A stretch of 58,573 nt of DNA from Nemertoderma westbladi (taxonomy: Eukaryota; Xenacoelomorpha; Nemertodermatida; Nemertodermatidae): positions 1 to 58,573 of the forward strand of contig JAUCBJ010000271.1 of the NCBI GenBank assembly GCA_032718475.1, given 5' to 3'. Shown piece by piece: positions 1 through 12,633 of the stretch (positions within the stretch are counted from its first letter, which is position 1; every line of letters begins with the position of its first letter). A program made the translations under genes and the position numbers. The notes under the pieces were generated by a model. That model was not told the DNA's origin. It did not search any database and was given only the letters and a program-made list of their open reading frames with translations.

Positions 1-882
1 CAACTTGGTAGGCATCTACTATAGCATAGGCTATATCTTTGCGGAGTAGTAGAGTCGTCTACAGTTCCACAGTCAGCCGCTAGAGGGCGAATTGTCTGAT
101 AGTGAAAACCTCATCCCATTTGGTTCTTTTTAATCATTTTGAGCTGAAACTTGGCTGGTATCTACTACATCATAGGCTGTATCTTTACGGGGTTGCAGAA
201 TCCTATTCACTTCCCCAGTCTACCGCTAGAGGGTGAAATGTCTGAAAGTTAACATCTTCTCCAACTTTGTTATTTACTAACGGTTTAGACTGAAACTTGG
301 TAGGCATCTACTATAGCATAGGCTATATCTTTGCGGAGTAGTAGAGTCGTCTACAGTTCCACAGTCAGCCGCTAGAGGGCGAATTGTCTGGTAGTGAAAA
401 CCTCATCCCATTTGGTTCTTTTTAATCATTTTGAGCTGGAACTTGGCAGGAATCTACTACAGCATATTCTGTATCTTTACGGAGTCCCAGAGTCGTCTAC
501 AGTTCTTCATTCTACCGCTAGAGGGTGAAATGTCTGAATGTGAACATCTACACCAATTTTGTTATTTACAATCTGTTTAAGCTGAAACTTGAAAGGCAGG
601 CATTTTACTTCACCATAAACCTCATCTTTACCAAACTGCAGCGCCGTCTGCATTTCACCAGTCCGCAGGTAGAGGGTGGATCTGAAAGTGATCATTTTCT
701 GGAAATTTTGTTATTTACAATCTGCCTAAAGTTGAAACTTGACAGTTATCTCTTATGGGGGTGGTGTTTTATTTAATGATGGTGACTGTTCCGTATGCAG
801 TTCTCAAATCTCCCACACAAATTCATATATCATCTGCACATGCACTAGAAAGCTGTGGCCCGAAGGGCCACAGGCTTTCTAG
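1..882 (+). mobile_element. Helitron-like element E0 (subfamily B, 5' end outside window)
   Basis: The window opens inside B-type core repeats. The copy then runs through the B 3' block (TTATGGGGGTGGTGTTTTATTTAATG and neighbours) to the terminal palindrome at 844-883 and CTAG. What follows is not a normal 5' start but a truncated B copy. Confidence 0.8.
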
Positions 883-2452
883 TGAATATTAAAAGTAAAA
901 TTATTATTTCTGTAGGCCTGTACTTACTGTATTATTATTTTATCTAATATTATACATCTAATCTCGATGAAATCTCGCTTACTATAGCTCGTTAGATAGG
1001 TCTCGCCCTAACTCGTTGCAACGTAATACTCAGAGCCGTCTGAAGTTCCCCCGTCTGCCGCTAGAGGGCGAATTGTCCGATAGTGAAAACCTGATCTCAT
1101 TGGGTTGTTTTTAATGCTTTTGAGCTGAAACTTGGTAGCTATATACTGCAGCATAGGCTGTATATTTCCGGAGTCACTGAGTTGTCCACAGTTCCCCAGT
1201 CTACCGTTAGAGGGCTAAATATCTGAGAGTTAACATCTTCTCCAACTTTGTTATTTACAATCCGTTTAGACTGAAACTTGGTAGGCATCTACTACAGCAT
1301 ATGCTTATCTTATCTGAGTCGCAGAGTCGTCTACAATTCCCCAGTCTACCGCTAGAGGGCGAAATGTCTGAAAATTAACATCTTCTCCAACTTTGTTATT
1401 TATACTCCATTTAGACTGAACTTGGTAGGCATCTACTACAGCATAGGCTATATCTTTACTGAGTCGCGCAGAGTTGTCTACATTCCCCGCGTCTGCCGCT
1501 AGAGGGCGAAATGTATGAAAATTAACATCTTCTCCAACTTTGTTATTTACAATCCTTTTAGACTGAAACTTCGTAGGTATCTACTATAGCATAGGCTATA
1601 TCTTTGCGGAGTAGTAGAGTCGTCTACAGTTCCACAGTCAGCCGCTAGAGGGCGAATTGTCTGATAGTGAAAACCTCATCCCATTTCGTTCTTTTTAATC
1701 ATTTTTGAGCTGAAACTTGGCAGGTATCTACTACATCATAGGCTGTATCTTTACGGATTTGCAGAGTCCTATACACTTCCCCAGTCTACCACTAGAGGGT
1801 GAAATGTCTGAAAGTTAACATCTTCTCCAACTTTGTGATTTACTAACGGTTTAGACTGAAACTTGGTAGGCATCTACTACAGCATAGGCAGTACCTTTAC
1901 GAAGTCGCAGAGTTGTATACAGTCCCCCCATCTGCCGCTAGAGGGCGAAATATCTGATAGTGAACACCTCATCCCATTTGGTTCTTTTTAATCCTATTGA
2001 GCTGGAACTTGGCAGGAATCTACTACAGCATATTCTGTATCTTTACGGAGTCCCAGAGTCGTCTACATTTCTTCAGTCTACCGCTAGAGGGTGAAATGTC
2101 TGAATGTGAACATCTACACCAATTTTGTTATTTACAATCTGTTTAAGATGAAACTTGAAAGGCAGGCATTTTACTTCACCATAAACCCCATCTTTACCAA
2201 ACTGCAGCGCCGTCTGCATTTCACCAGTCCGCAGGTGTAGGTAGAGGGTGGATCTGAAAGTGATCATTTTCTGGAAATTTTGTTATTTACAATCTGCCTA
2301 AAGTGGAAACTTGAGTTATCTCTTATGGGGGTGGTGTTTTATTTAATGATGGTGTCTGTTCCGTATGCATTTCTCAAATCTCCCACACATATTCATATAT
2401 AATCTGCACGTGCACTAGAAAGCTGTGGCCCGAAGGGCCACAAGCTTTCTAG
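883..2452 (+). mobile_element. Helitron-like element E1 (subfamily B, 5'-truncated)
   Basis: The copy starts directly in B interior sequence (TGAATATTAAAAGTAAAA) after the previous CTAG. It therefore lacks TC, the TATA stretch and the GTCT microsatellite. Core repeats and the 3' palindrome (2414-2453) are present. The same truncated start recurs at 32078. Confidence 0.8.
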
Positions 2453-5400
2453 TCTAATATATATAAATCTCGATTGTCTGTCTGTCTGTGTGTTTGTCAT
2501 CGGCTATACAATCGAACCCATCTCGATGAAATCTCGCTTGCTATATCTCGTTAGAAAGGTCTCGCCCTAACTCGTTGCAACGTAATACTCAGAGCCGTCT
2601 GAAGTTCGCCCGTCTGCCGCTAGAGGGCGATTTTCGTGATTTTCATGCGAAATTTATCGAATTATTTCGGTTCTTCTATCGGTAATTAATGATTTAGAGG
2701 GCTAACATTTATCCACCTGGTTTAAAATTAACATGGGTAGATTCGCCGTGTCCCATTCTCACAAAGTTTTTATTTCATTCGAGTGTTTAATATAAATATG
2801 TATGATTATTTATTGATTAAAAATCAAATAGTGTATAAATATGTCATATTCGCCAAGCAGGATCGAATTGGCCTATAGTTATTGAATAGGGAAGGATTGT
2901 TTTCTGTATCATAGCAACGTTAAGGTAATTATTGAACTCGCAGCTAGCTGGCTGGGCACAGATAAGGAGCAAGCAGGCTGGAGTGTTGATTGGGGTGGGT
3001 TTGGGTTGTCTGTTGCGAATTGCTCAGAGTAATTCTGCTTTCTCAATCATTGGCTGCATGGAAGGAGAGGTTTATAACATTTTTGTTTTACTGTTATGAA
3101 TATTAAAAGTAAAATAATTATTTCTGTAGGCCTATACTTACTGTATTATTATTTTATCTAATATTATACATCTAATCTCGATGAAATCTCGCTTACTATA
3201 GCTCGTTAGATAGGTCTCGCCTTAACTCGTTGCAACGTAATACTCAGAGCCGTCTGAAGTTCCACCGTCTGCCGCTAGAGGGCGAATTATACGATAGTGA
3301 AAACCTGATCTTATAGGGTTGTTTTTAATGCTTTTGAGCTGAAACGTGGTAGCTATATACTGCAGCATATTCTGTATATTTCCGGAGTCACTGGGTTGTC
3401 TACAGTTCCCCAGTCTACCGTTAGAGGGCTAAATGTCTGAGAGTTAACATCTTCTCCAACTTTATTATTTACAATCCGTTTTGACTGAAACTTGGTAGGC
3501 ATCTACTACAGCATAGGCTGAATCTTTACTGAGTCGCAGAGTCGTCTACAATTTCCCAGTCTACCGCTAGAGGGCGAAATGTCTGCAAGTTAACATCTTC
3601 TCCAACTTTGTTATTTATAATCCATTTAGACTGAACTTGGTAGGCATCTACTACAGCATAGGCTATATCTTTACTGAGTCGCGCAGAGTTGTCTACAGTA
3701 CCCGCGTCTGCCGCTAGAGGGCGAAATGTATGAAAGTTAACATCTTCTCCAACTTTGTTATTTACAAACCTTTTAGACTGAAACTTGGTAGGCATCTACT
3801 ATAGCATAGGCTATATCTTTGCGGAGTAGTAGAGTCGTCTACAGTTCCACAGTCAGCCGCAAGAGGGCGAATTGTCTGATAGTGAAAACCTCATCCCATT
3901 TGGTTCTTTTTAATCCTTTTGAGCTGAAACTTGGCAGGTATCTACTACATCCTAGGCTCTATCTTTACGGAGTTGCAGAGTCCTATACACTTCCCCAGTC
4001 TACCGCTAGAGGGTGAAATGTCTGAAAGTTACCACCTTCTCCAACTTTGTTATTTATAATCCATTTAGACTGAACTTGGTAGGCATCTACTACAGCATAG
4101 GCTATATCTTTACTGAGTCGCGCAGAGTTGTCTACATTACTCGCGTCTGCCGCTAGAGGGCGAAATGTATGAAAGTTAACATCTCCTCCAACTTTGTTAT
4201 TTACAATCTTTTTAGACTGAAACTTGGTAGGCATCTACTATAGCATAGGCTATATCTTTGCGGAGTAGTAGAGTCGTCTACAGTTCCACAGTCAGCCGCT
4301 AGAGGGCGAATTGTCTGATAGTGAAAACCTCATCCCATTTGGTTCTTTTTAATCATTTTGAGCTGAAACTTGGTTGGTATCTACTACATCATAGGCTGTA
4401 TCTTTACGGGGTTGCAGAATCCTATTCACTTCCCCAGTCTACCGCTAGAGGGTGAAATGTCTGAAAGTTACCACCTTCTCCAACTTTGTTATTTATAATC
4501 CATTTAGACTGAACTTGGTAGGCATCTACTACAGCATAGGCTATATCTTTACTGAGTCGCGCAGAGTTGTCTACATTACTCGCGTCTGCCGCTAGAGGGC
4601 GAAATGTATGAAAGTTAACATCTCCTCCAACTTTGTTATTTACAATCTTTTTAGACTGAAACTTGGTAGGCATCTACTATAGCATAGGCTATATCTTTGC
4701 GGAGTAGTAGAGTCGTCTACAGTTCCACAGTCAGCCGCTAGAGGGCGAATTGTCTGATAGTGAAAACCTCATCCCATTTGGTTCTTTTTAATCATTTTGA
4801 GCTGAAACTTGGTTGGTATCTACTACATCATAGGCTGTATCTTTACGGGGTTGCAGAATCCTATTCACTTCCCCAGTCTACCGCTAGAGGGTGAAATGTC
4901 TGAAAGTTAACATCTTCTACAACTTTGTTATTTACTAACGGTTTAGACTGAAACTTGGTAGGCATCTACTACAGCATAGGCTGTACCTTTACGGAGTCAC
5001 AGCGTTGAATACAGTCCCCCCATCTGCCGCTAGAGGGCGACATATCTGATAGTGAACACCTCATCCCATTTGGTTCTTTTTAATTCTATTGAGCTGGAAC
5101 TTGGCAGGAATCTACTACAGCATATTCTGTATCTTTACGGAGTCCCAGAGTCGTCTACAGTTCTTCAGTCTACCCCTAGAGGGTGAAATGTCTGAATGTG
5201 AACATCTACACCAATTTTGTTATTTACAATCTGTTTAAGCTGAAACTTGAAAGGCAGGCATTTTACTTCACCATAAACCCCATCTTTACCAAACTGCAGC
5301 GCCGTCTGCATTTCACCAGTCCGCAGGTAGAGGGTGGATCTGAAAGTGATCATTTTCTGGAAATTTTGTTATTTACAATCTGCCTAAAGTTGAAACTTGA

Positions 5401-5539
5401 CAGTTATATCTTATGGGGGTGGTGTTTTATTTAATGATGGTGTCTGTTCCGTATGCAGTTCTCCAATCTCCCACACATATTCATATATCATCTGCACGTG
5501 CACTAGAAAGCTGTGGCCCGAAGGGCCACAGGCTTTCTA
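2453..5539 (+). mobile_element. Helitron-like element E2 (subfamily B, longest copy)
   Basis: A complete B 5' start (TCTAATATATATAAATCTCG) and a GTCT tract are followed by the B-specific interior around 2630-3170. A second copy of the 5' block lies at about 3172-3275. Many core repeats follow, including a duplicated 439-bp three-repeat unit (3983-4421 and 4422-4860). The final CTAG reads CTA, with the G lost, just before the next TC. Length is 3087 bp against 1.7-2.3 kb for most copies. Confidence 0.8.
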
Positions 5540-7524
5540 TCTATATATATAAATATCATGTGTCTGTCTGTCTGTCTGTCTGACTGTCTGCTTGTCTGTC
5601 CAAGCTATACGTTTCTACACACAAGCACCAATCTGAGCTCGCGATACATCGAACGAAAGCTCTCGTCACGAGCACGTGCACTGTCGCTATCTCGAGTCTT
5701 ATTTTACGCGTTTGTTTGCGTGAATGCAGATTTCGTGAATTTGGTACCGGTAGCGCAGTAGGCCTAGCAGTTCATTCTGTAGGAAACTCTATAACAGCGG
5801 TTGCACCATCAGACTCAATCTGTTCTAAATGATACTTTGCAGATACGTTCCTGACCATAGACTGTGTGTTTGGGAAGACACTGATCAATCTGCAGTTCTC
5901 CAGTCTGCCGCTAGGGGGCGAAATGTCAGAAACTGAAAACCTTCTCCCATTTCGTTATTATTAATGCCTTTTAGCTGATACGTGGCAGAGGTCTACTACA
6001 CCATAGGCTGTGTGTTTTCGGAGGATGCTGACCAATCTGCAATTCCTCAGTCTGCCGCTAGGGGGAGCAATATCTGAAAGTGAAAACCTTATCCCATTTC
6101 GTTGTTTATAATGCTTTTTTGCTGATACTTGGCAGAAGTCGACTACACCATAGACTGCGTGTTTGTAGAGAACTCTGAATAATCTGAAATTCCTCTGTCT
6201 GCCGGTAGGGGGCGCAATGTCTGAAAGTGAAAACCTTCACCCATTTCGTTCTTTATACTGATTTTTTGCTGATACTTGGCAGAGGTCTACTACACCAAGA
6301 CTGCGTGTTTGGGGAGGAGCTAGAACCAGTCTGCATTTCTCCAGTCTACCACTAGGGGGCCAAATGTCTGAAAGTGAAAACCTTATCCCATTTCGTTATT
6401 AATAATGCTTTTAGGCTGACACTTGGCAGATTTGTATTACACCATAGGGAGTGTGTCTAGGTAAGACGCCGAACAAACTGCAGTTCTCCATTTGGCCGCT
6501 AGGGGGCGAAATGTCTGAACGTGAAAACCTTATGCCATTTTTATGTTTATAATGTTTTTAGGCTGATACTTGTCAGAGGTCTACTACATCAAAGACTGCG
6601 TGTTTGTGGAGAACTAAGACCAATTTGCAATAGCTCTCTCTGCCGCTAGGGGGCGCAATGTCTGAAAGTGAAAACCTTCATGCATTTCATTGTTTATAAT
6701 TCTTTTTTGCTGATACTCGACAGAGGTATACTACACCATAGACTGTGTGTTTGGGGAGGAGCTAGAACCAGTCTGCATTTATCCAGTCTACCGCTAGGGG
6801 GCCAAATGTCTGAAAGTGAAAACCTTATCCCATTTCGTTATTAATATGCTTTCAGGCTGACACTTGCCAGATGTGTAGTACACCATAGGGTGTGTGTCTA
6901 GGTAAGACGCCGAACAAATTGCAGTTCTCCATTCGGCCGCTAGGGGGCGAAATGTCTGAAAGTAAAAACCTTATCCCGTTTCGTTGTTTCTAATGCTTTT
7001 AGGCTGATAATTGTCAGAGGTCTACTACACCATAGACTGCGTGTTTGTGGAAAACTCTGACCAATCTGCAATTTCTCAGTCTGCCGCTAGAGGGTGAAAT
7101 GTCTCAAGTGAAATCCCTCTCCCATTTCTTTGTTTCTAATGCTTTTTTGCTTATACTTGGGAAAGGTATGCTTGACCATAGGCTGTTTGTATGGGGAGGA
7201 CGCTAACCAGTCTCTGGATTTCCAGTCTACTGCTAGGGTGCGAAATATCTGAATCTGAAAAGTAAAAACATTCTCACATTTATTTATTAAAAATGCTTTT
7301 ACGCTTATAATTGTCAGAGGTCTACTGTACTACATCATGTGAAGGACGTTGACCAGTGTAGATATCTGAAAAAGTAAAACAGCATCAGTCTTTTGTTTGA
7401 GAGAACACTCTCAATCAAATGAAGTTTTGTTAAGTTAATTAATTAATTAATTAATTAATGTTTGGAATGGTGAATAGGCTTGTGAACTAGAAAGCCGTGG
7501 CCCGAAGGGCCACTGGCTTTCTAG
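5540..7524 (+). mobile_element. Helitron-like element E3 (subfamily A, short form)
   Basis: Complete copy: TC start, TATATATAAATATC, GTCT tract, A 5' block and ten or so core repeats. Near the 3' end there is a subterminal hairpin (GAGAGAACACTCTC near 7400) and an AATT tract, then the terminal palindrome and CTAG. It lacks the roughly 200-bp segment seen in E5, E6, E12 and E14. It is 1985 bp, the same length as E4, and nearly identical to it. Confidence 0.85.
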
Positions 7525-9509
7525 TCTATATATATAAATATCATGTGTCTGTCTGTCTGTCTGTCTGTCTGTCTGCTTGTCTGTCCAAGCTATACGTTTC
7601 TACACACAAGCACCAATCTGAGCTCGCGATACATCGAACGAAAGCTCTCGTCACGAGCACGTGCACTGTCGCTATCTCGAGTCTTATTTTACGCGTTTGT
7701 TTGCGTGAATGCAGATTTCGTGAATTTGGTACCGGTAGCGCAGTAGGCCTAGCAGTTCATTCTGTAGGAAACTCTATAACAGCGGTTGCACCATCAGACT
7801 CAATCTGTTCTAAATGATACTTTGCAGATACGTTCCTGACCATAGACTGTGTGTTTGGGAAGACACTGATCAATCTGCAGTTCTCCAGTCTGCCGCTAGG
7901 GGGCGAAATGTCAGAAACTGAAAACCTTCTCCCATTTCGTTATTATTAATGCCTTTTAGCTGATACGTGGCAGAGGTCTACTACACCATAGGCTGTGTGT
8001 TTTCGGAGGATGCTGACCAATCTGCAATTCCTCAGTCTGCCGCTAGGGGGAGCAATATCTGAAAGTGAAAACCTTATCCCATTTCGTTGTTTATAATGCT
8101 TTTTTGCTGATACTTGGCAGAAGTCGACTACACCATAGACTGCGTGTTTGTAGAGAACTCTGAATAATCTGAAATTCCTCTGTCTGCCGGTAGGGGGCGC
8201 AATGTCTGAAAGTGAAAACCTTCACCCATTTCGTTCTTTATACTGATTTTTTGCTGATACTTGGCAGAGGTCTACTACACCAAGACTGCGTGTTTGGGGA
8301 GGAGCTAGAACCAGTCTGCATTTCTCCAGTCTACCACTAGGGGGCCAAATGTCTGAAAGTGAAAACCTTATCCCATTTCGTTATTAATAATGCTTTTAGG
8401 CTGACACTTGGCAGATTTGTATTACACCATAGGGAGTGTGTCTAGGTAAGACGCCGAACAAACTGCAGTTCTCCATTTGGCCGCTAGGGGGCGAAATGTC
8501 TGAACGTGAAAACCTTATGCCATTTTTATGTTTATAATGTTTTTAGGCTGATACTTGTCAGAGGTCTACTACATCAAAGACTGCGTGTTTGTGGAGAACT
8601 AAGACCAATTTGCAATAGCTCTCTCTGCCGCTAGGGGGCGCAATGTCTGAAAGTGAAAACCTTCATGCATTTCATTGTTTATAATTCTTTTTTGCTGATA
8701 CTCGACAGAGGTCTACTACACCATAGACTGTGTGTTTGGGGAGGAGCTAGAACCAGTCTGCATTTATCCAGTCTACCGCTAGGGGGCCAAATGTCTGAAA
8801 GTGAAAACCTTATCCCATTTCGTTATTAATATGCTTTCAGGCTGACACTTGCCAGATGTGTAGTACACCATAGGGTGTGTGTCTAGGTAAGACGCCGAAC
8901 AAATTGCAGTTCTCCATTCGGCCGCTAGGGGGCGAAATGTCTGAAAGTAAAAACCTTATCCCGTTTCGTTGTTTCTAATGCTTTTAGGCTGATAATTGTC
9001 AGAGGTCTACTACACCATAGACTGCGTGTTTGTGGAAAACTCTGACCAATCTGCAATTTCTCAGTCTGCCGCTAGAGGGTGAAATGTCTCAAGTGAAATC
9101 CCTCTCCCATTTCTTTGTTTCTAATGCTTTTTTGCTTATACTTGGGAAAGGTATGCTTGACCATAGGCTGTTTGTATGGGGAGGACGCTAACCAGTCTCT
9201 GGATTTCCAGTCTACTGCTAGGGTGCGAAATATCTGAATCTGAAAAGTAAAAACATTCTCACATTTATTTATTAAAAATGCTTTTACGCTTATAATTGTC
9301 AGAGGTCTACTGTACTACATCATGTGAAGGACGTTGACCAGTGTAGATATCTGAAAAAGTAAAACAGCATCAGTCTTTTGTTTGAGAGAACACTCTCAAT
9401 CAAATGAAGTTTTGTTAAGTTAATTAATTAATTAATTAATTAATGTTTGGAATGGTGAATAGGCTTGTGAACTAGAAAGCCGTGGCCCGAAGGGCCACTG
9501 GCTTTCTAG
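7525..9509 (+). mobile_element. Helitron-like element E4 (subfamily A, short form)
   Basis: 1985 bp, in direct contact with E3. By eye only two substitutions separate them, one in the GTCT tract and one at GGTATACT/GGTCTACT. Core motif positions near 7893, 8042, 8187, 8336, 8482, 8629, 8776, 8922, 9069 and 9213 give a spacing of about 147 bp. Confidence 0.85.
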
Positions 9510-9510
9510 T
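9471..9510 (+). repeat. Terminal palindrome of array elements (representative copy)
   Basis: Arms ACTAGAAAGCCGTGGCCC and GGGCCAC-x-GGCTTTCTAGT around a GAA loop, with one bulged base. Other copies start at 844, 2414, 5502, 7486, 12675, 14426, 19774, 21471, 23718, 26039, 27672, 29841, 32039, 39950, 44652, 46417, 48698 and 50688. B copies carry T-A where some A/C copies carry C-G. The copies starting at 19774 and 27672 have lost one base from each arm. A 3' hairpin ending at CTAG is the expected rolling-circle termination signal of Helitrons. Confidence 0.88.
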
Positions 9511-9530
9511 CTATATATATAAATATCATG

Positions 9531-9566
<36 letters not shown>

Positions 9567-11246
9567 CAAGCTATACGTTTCTACACACAAGCACCAATCT
9601 GAGCTCGCGATACATCGAACGAAAGCTCTCGTCACGAGCACGTGCACTGTCGCTATCTCGAGTCTTATTTTACGCGTTTGTTTGCGTGAATGCAGATTTC
9701 GTGAATTTGGTACCGGTAGCGCAGTAGGCCTAGCAGTTCATTCTGTCACTCTACACGTTGAGTCTCGACTATTATGCTACTTTATGATGCGCATCTACGT
9801 GATGCAGACTGCCCCGAGCACATGGACGTGAAACGTCGTTATATCTAGGCTAATTTTATGCATCATTTATGCGTGAATGCGTATATGTGGTCAAACTGGG
9901 CTATTATTCCATAACCATTTTTCGGCCAAATTACAGGTCAACCAGCAGGAAACTCTATAACAGTGGTTGTACCATCAGACTCAATCTGTTCTAAATGATA
10001 CTTTGCAGATATGTTCCCGACCATAGACTGTGTGATTGGGAGGACACTGATCAATCTGCAGTTCTCCAGTCTGCCGTTAGGGGGCGAAATGTCAGAAACT
10101 GAAAACCTTCTCCAATTTCGTTATTATTAACGCCTTTTAGCTGATACGTGGCAGAGGTCTACTACACCATAGGCTGTGTGTTTTCGGAGGATGCTGACCA
10201 ATCTGCAATTCCCCAGTCTGCCGCTAGGGGGAGAAATATCTGAAAGTGAAAACCTTACCCATTTCGTTGTTTATAATGCTTTTTTGCTGATACTTGGCAG
10301 AGGTTTGCTACACCATAGACTGCGTGTTTGTGGAGAACTCTGAGCAATCTGCAATTCCTTTGTCTGCTGCTAGGGGGCGCAATGTCTGAAAGTGAAAACC
10401 TTCACCCATTTCGTTGTTTAATATGCTTTTTTGCTGATACTTGGCAGAGGTCTACCACACAAACACTGCATGTTTGGGGAGGAGCTAGAACAAGTCTGCA
10501 TTTCTCCAGTCTGCCGCTAGGGGGCCAAATGTCTGAAAGTGAAAACCTTATCCCATTTTGTTATTAATGATGCTTTTAGGCTGACACTTGGCAGATGTGT
10601 ATTACACCTTAGGGTGTGTGTCTGGAGAGGACGCCGAACAACCTGCAGTTCTGTATTCGGCCGTTAGGGGGCGAAATGTCTGAACGTGAAAACCTTCTCC
10701 CATTTCGATGTTTATAATGCTTTTAAGCTGATACTTGTCAGAGGTCTACTACATCATAGACTGCGTGTTTGTGGAGAACTCTGACCAATCTGCAATAGCG
10801 CCGACTGCTGCTAGGGGTGCGCAATGTCTGAAAGTGAAAACCTTCATGCATTTCATTGTTTGTAGTGCTTTTTTGCTGATACTTGACAGAGGTCTACTAC
10901 ACCATAGACTGCGTGTTTGGGGAGGAGCTAGAACCAGTCTGCTTTTATCCAGTCTACCGCTAGGAGGCCCAATGTCTGAAAGTGAAAACCTTATCCCATT
11001 TCGTTATTAATATGCTTTTAGGCTGACACTTGGCAGATGTGTATTACACCATAGGGTGTGTGTTTGGGGAGGACGCCAAACAAACTGCAGTTCTCCATTT
11101 GGCCGCTAGGGGGCGAAATGTCTGAAAGTGAATACCCTCTCCCATTTCGATGTTTATAATGCTTTTAGGCTGATGCTTGGCAGAGGTCTACTACACCATA
11201 GGCTGCGTCTTTGTGGAGAACTCTGACCAATCTGCAATTCCTCTGT

Positions 11247-11262
11247 CTGCCACTAGGGGGCG
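11247..11262 (+). promoter_or_regulatory. CTCF-like motif (representative; about 200 in the array)
   Basis: TGCCACTAGGGGGCGC fits the established CTCF core (CCASYAGRKGGCR type). Most core repeats carry CCGCTAGGGGGCG, CCGCTAGAGGGCG or CCACTAGGGGGCG, always on the + strand. Binding is inferred from sequence only. Confidence 0.6.
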
Positions 11263-11753
11263 CAATGTCTGAAAGTCAAAACCTTCACCCATTTCGTTAT
11301 TAATAATGCTTTTATGCTGATACTGCAGAGGTCTACTATACCATAGACTGCGTGTTTGTGGATAACTCTTACCAATCTGCATCTTCTCAGTCTGCCGCTA
11401 GAGGGTGAAATGTCTCAAGTGAAATCCTTCTCCAATTTCATTGTTTCTAATGCTTTTTTGCTTATACTTGGGAAAGGCATGCTTGACCATAGGCTGTTTG
11501 TATGGGGAGGACGCTAACCAGTCTGCGGATTTCCAGTCTACTGCTGCTAGGGTGCGAAAAATCTGAATCTGAAAAGTAAAAACATTCTCACATTTATTTA
11601 TTAAAAATGCTTTTACGCTGATAATTGTCAGAGGTCTACTGTACTACATCATAAGGCTGCATCTATGTGAAGGACGTTGACCAGTGTAGATATCTGAAAA
11701 GTAAAACAGCATCAGTCCTTTTGTTTGAGAGAACACTCTCAATCATATGAAGT

Positions 11754-11764
11754 TTTGTTAAGTT
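11754..11764 (+). repeat. Target-site duplication (left) of LINE insert
   Basis: TTTGTTAAGTT immediately precedes the LINE fragment and is repeated immediately after it. Uninterrupted copies have this motif once. Confidence 0.85.
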
Positions 11765-12622
11765 CGAGGAAATCCTGCCAAGTACCTAACTGATCTAGAC
11801 TTTGCTGATGACTTAGGAGTACTCTCAGAATCATTAGAGGGAGCCCAGCGGCTCCTCAGCTCATTAGAACATGCTGCTTCTAGTGTTGGTCTTTTTATTA
11901 ACTCCAGAAAGACCAAAATTCTGAAAGTTAACTTTGAAAATCCTCAGCAAGTCTCTGATCGGATGAGCATAAGCTCAAAGGATGGTATGCTTGAGCATGT
12001 GGACGACTTCTGTTACCTGGGATCATGGATCCGGAAGTCAGGTGAGGACCTTCGAATACGTAAGGGAAAGGCATGGGCAGCCTTGAATAGGCTTTCCAGG
12101 ATTTGGAAGTCACCTAGAATTAATCGGAAACTTAAGGTCCGATTATTTAGAGCAGCAGTAGTTCCAGTACTCCTCTACGGGAGTCCATGCTGGGCTCTAA
12201 CTGCTGAGGACACCAAATCTCTGGATGGCACATTCACAAGAATGCTACGCCGGGTACATTGTGTCAAGTACAATGCACACATCTCCAACCAGACACTATA
12301 TAACATTGGAGGTGTCTAATTGGTTCCCCCAAGCTTGACACTAGAACAAAATCGCCTCCGCTTTGCAGGACATTGCTTTCGCCGTGAGGACCAGCCAGTG
12401 CATAATCTTGTACTTTGGCAGCCTCATGGAGTGAATAAGCATGGTGGACAGCCCATGACTTTCTTGAGACGCATCTTAAAGGACACTGGCCTTAAAGATG
12501 CGGATGATCTAGCAAATGTCATGGGTGATAGGGAGTTGTGGCGGCGCAATTTTGTTGACAAGCCGGCACAGCATTCTTAAAAATGCAGCTGCAATGCAGC
12601 ATGCCGATCCTAGTAGTAGTAG
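11765..12622 (+). pseudogene. 5'-truncated LINE, RT C-terminal half
   Basis: An open frame runs from the first inserted base. It includes the RT motif C context LDFADDLGVLSE, then SRKTKIL, FCYLGSWI, a KVRLFRAAVVPVLLYG stretch and LRFAGHCFRR. This is the C-terminal RT and tail seen in common marine-invertebrate 'endonuclease-reverse transcriptase' LINEs. One in-frame TAA at 12317-12319 breaks the frame, which then continues to 12580. The end is a short (TAG)n tail at 12611-12622, as in RTE-type and related LINEs. Endonuclease and N-terminal RT are missing, as expected for a 5'-truncated insertion. The clade is not certain. Confidence 0.85.
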
Positions 12623-12633
12623 TTTGTTAAGTT
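12623..12633 (+). repeat. Target-site duplication (right) of LINE insert
   Basis: Second copy of TTTGTTAAGTT directly after the TAG tail. The 11-bp length fits target-primed reverse transcription. Confidence 0.85.

Noticed and set aside
507-5434. Many 60-100-codon frames on both strands repeated across the array
   Set aside because: They are translations of the 147-bp core repeats. They recur with the repeat, appear on both strands and resemble no protein.
11806-11816. CTGATGA as a second hammerhead core
   Set aside because: It encodes the FADD motif of the LINE RT and has no GAAA or pairing stems around it.
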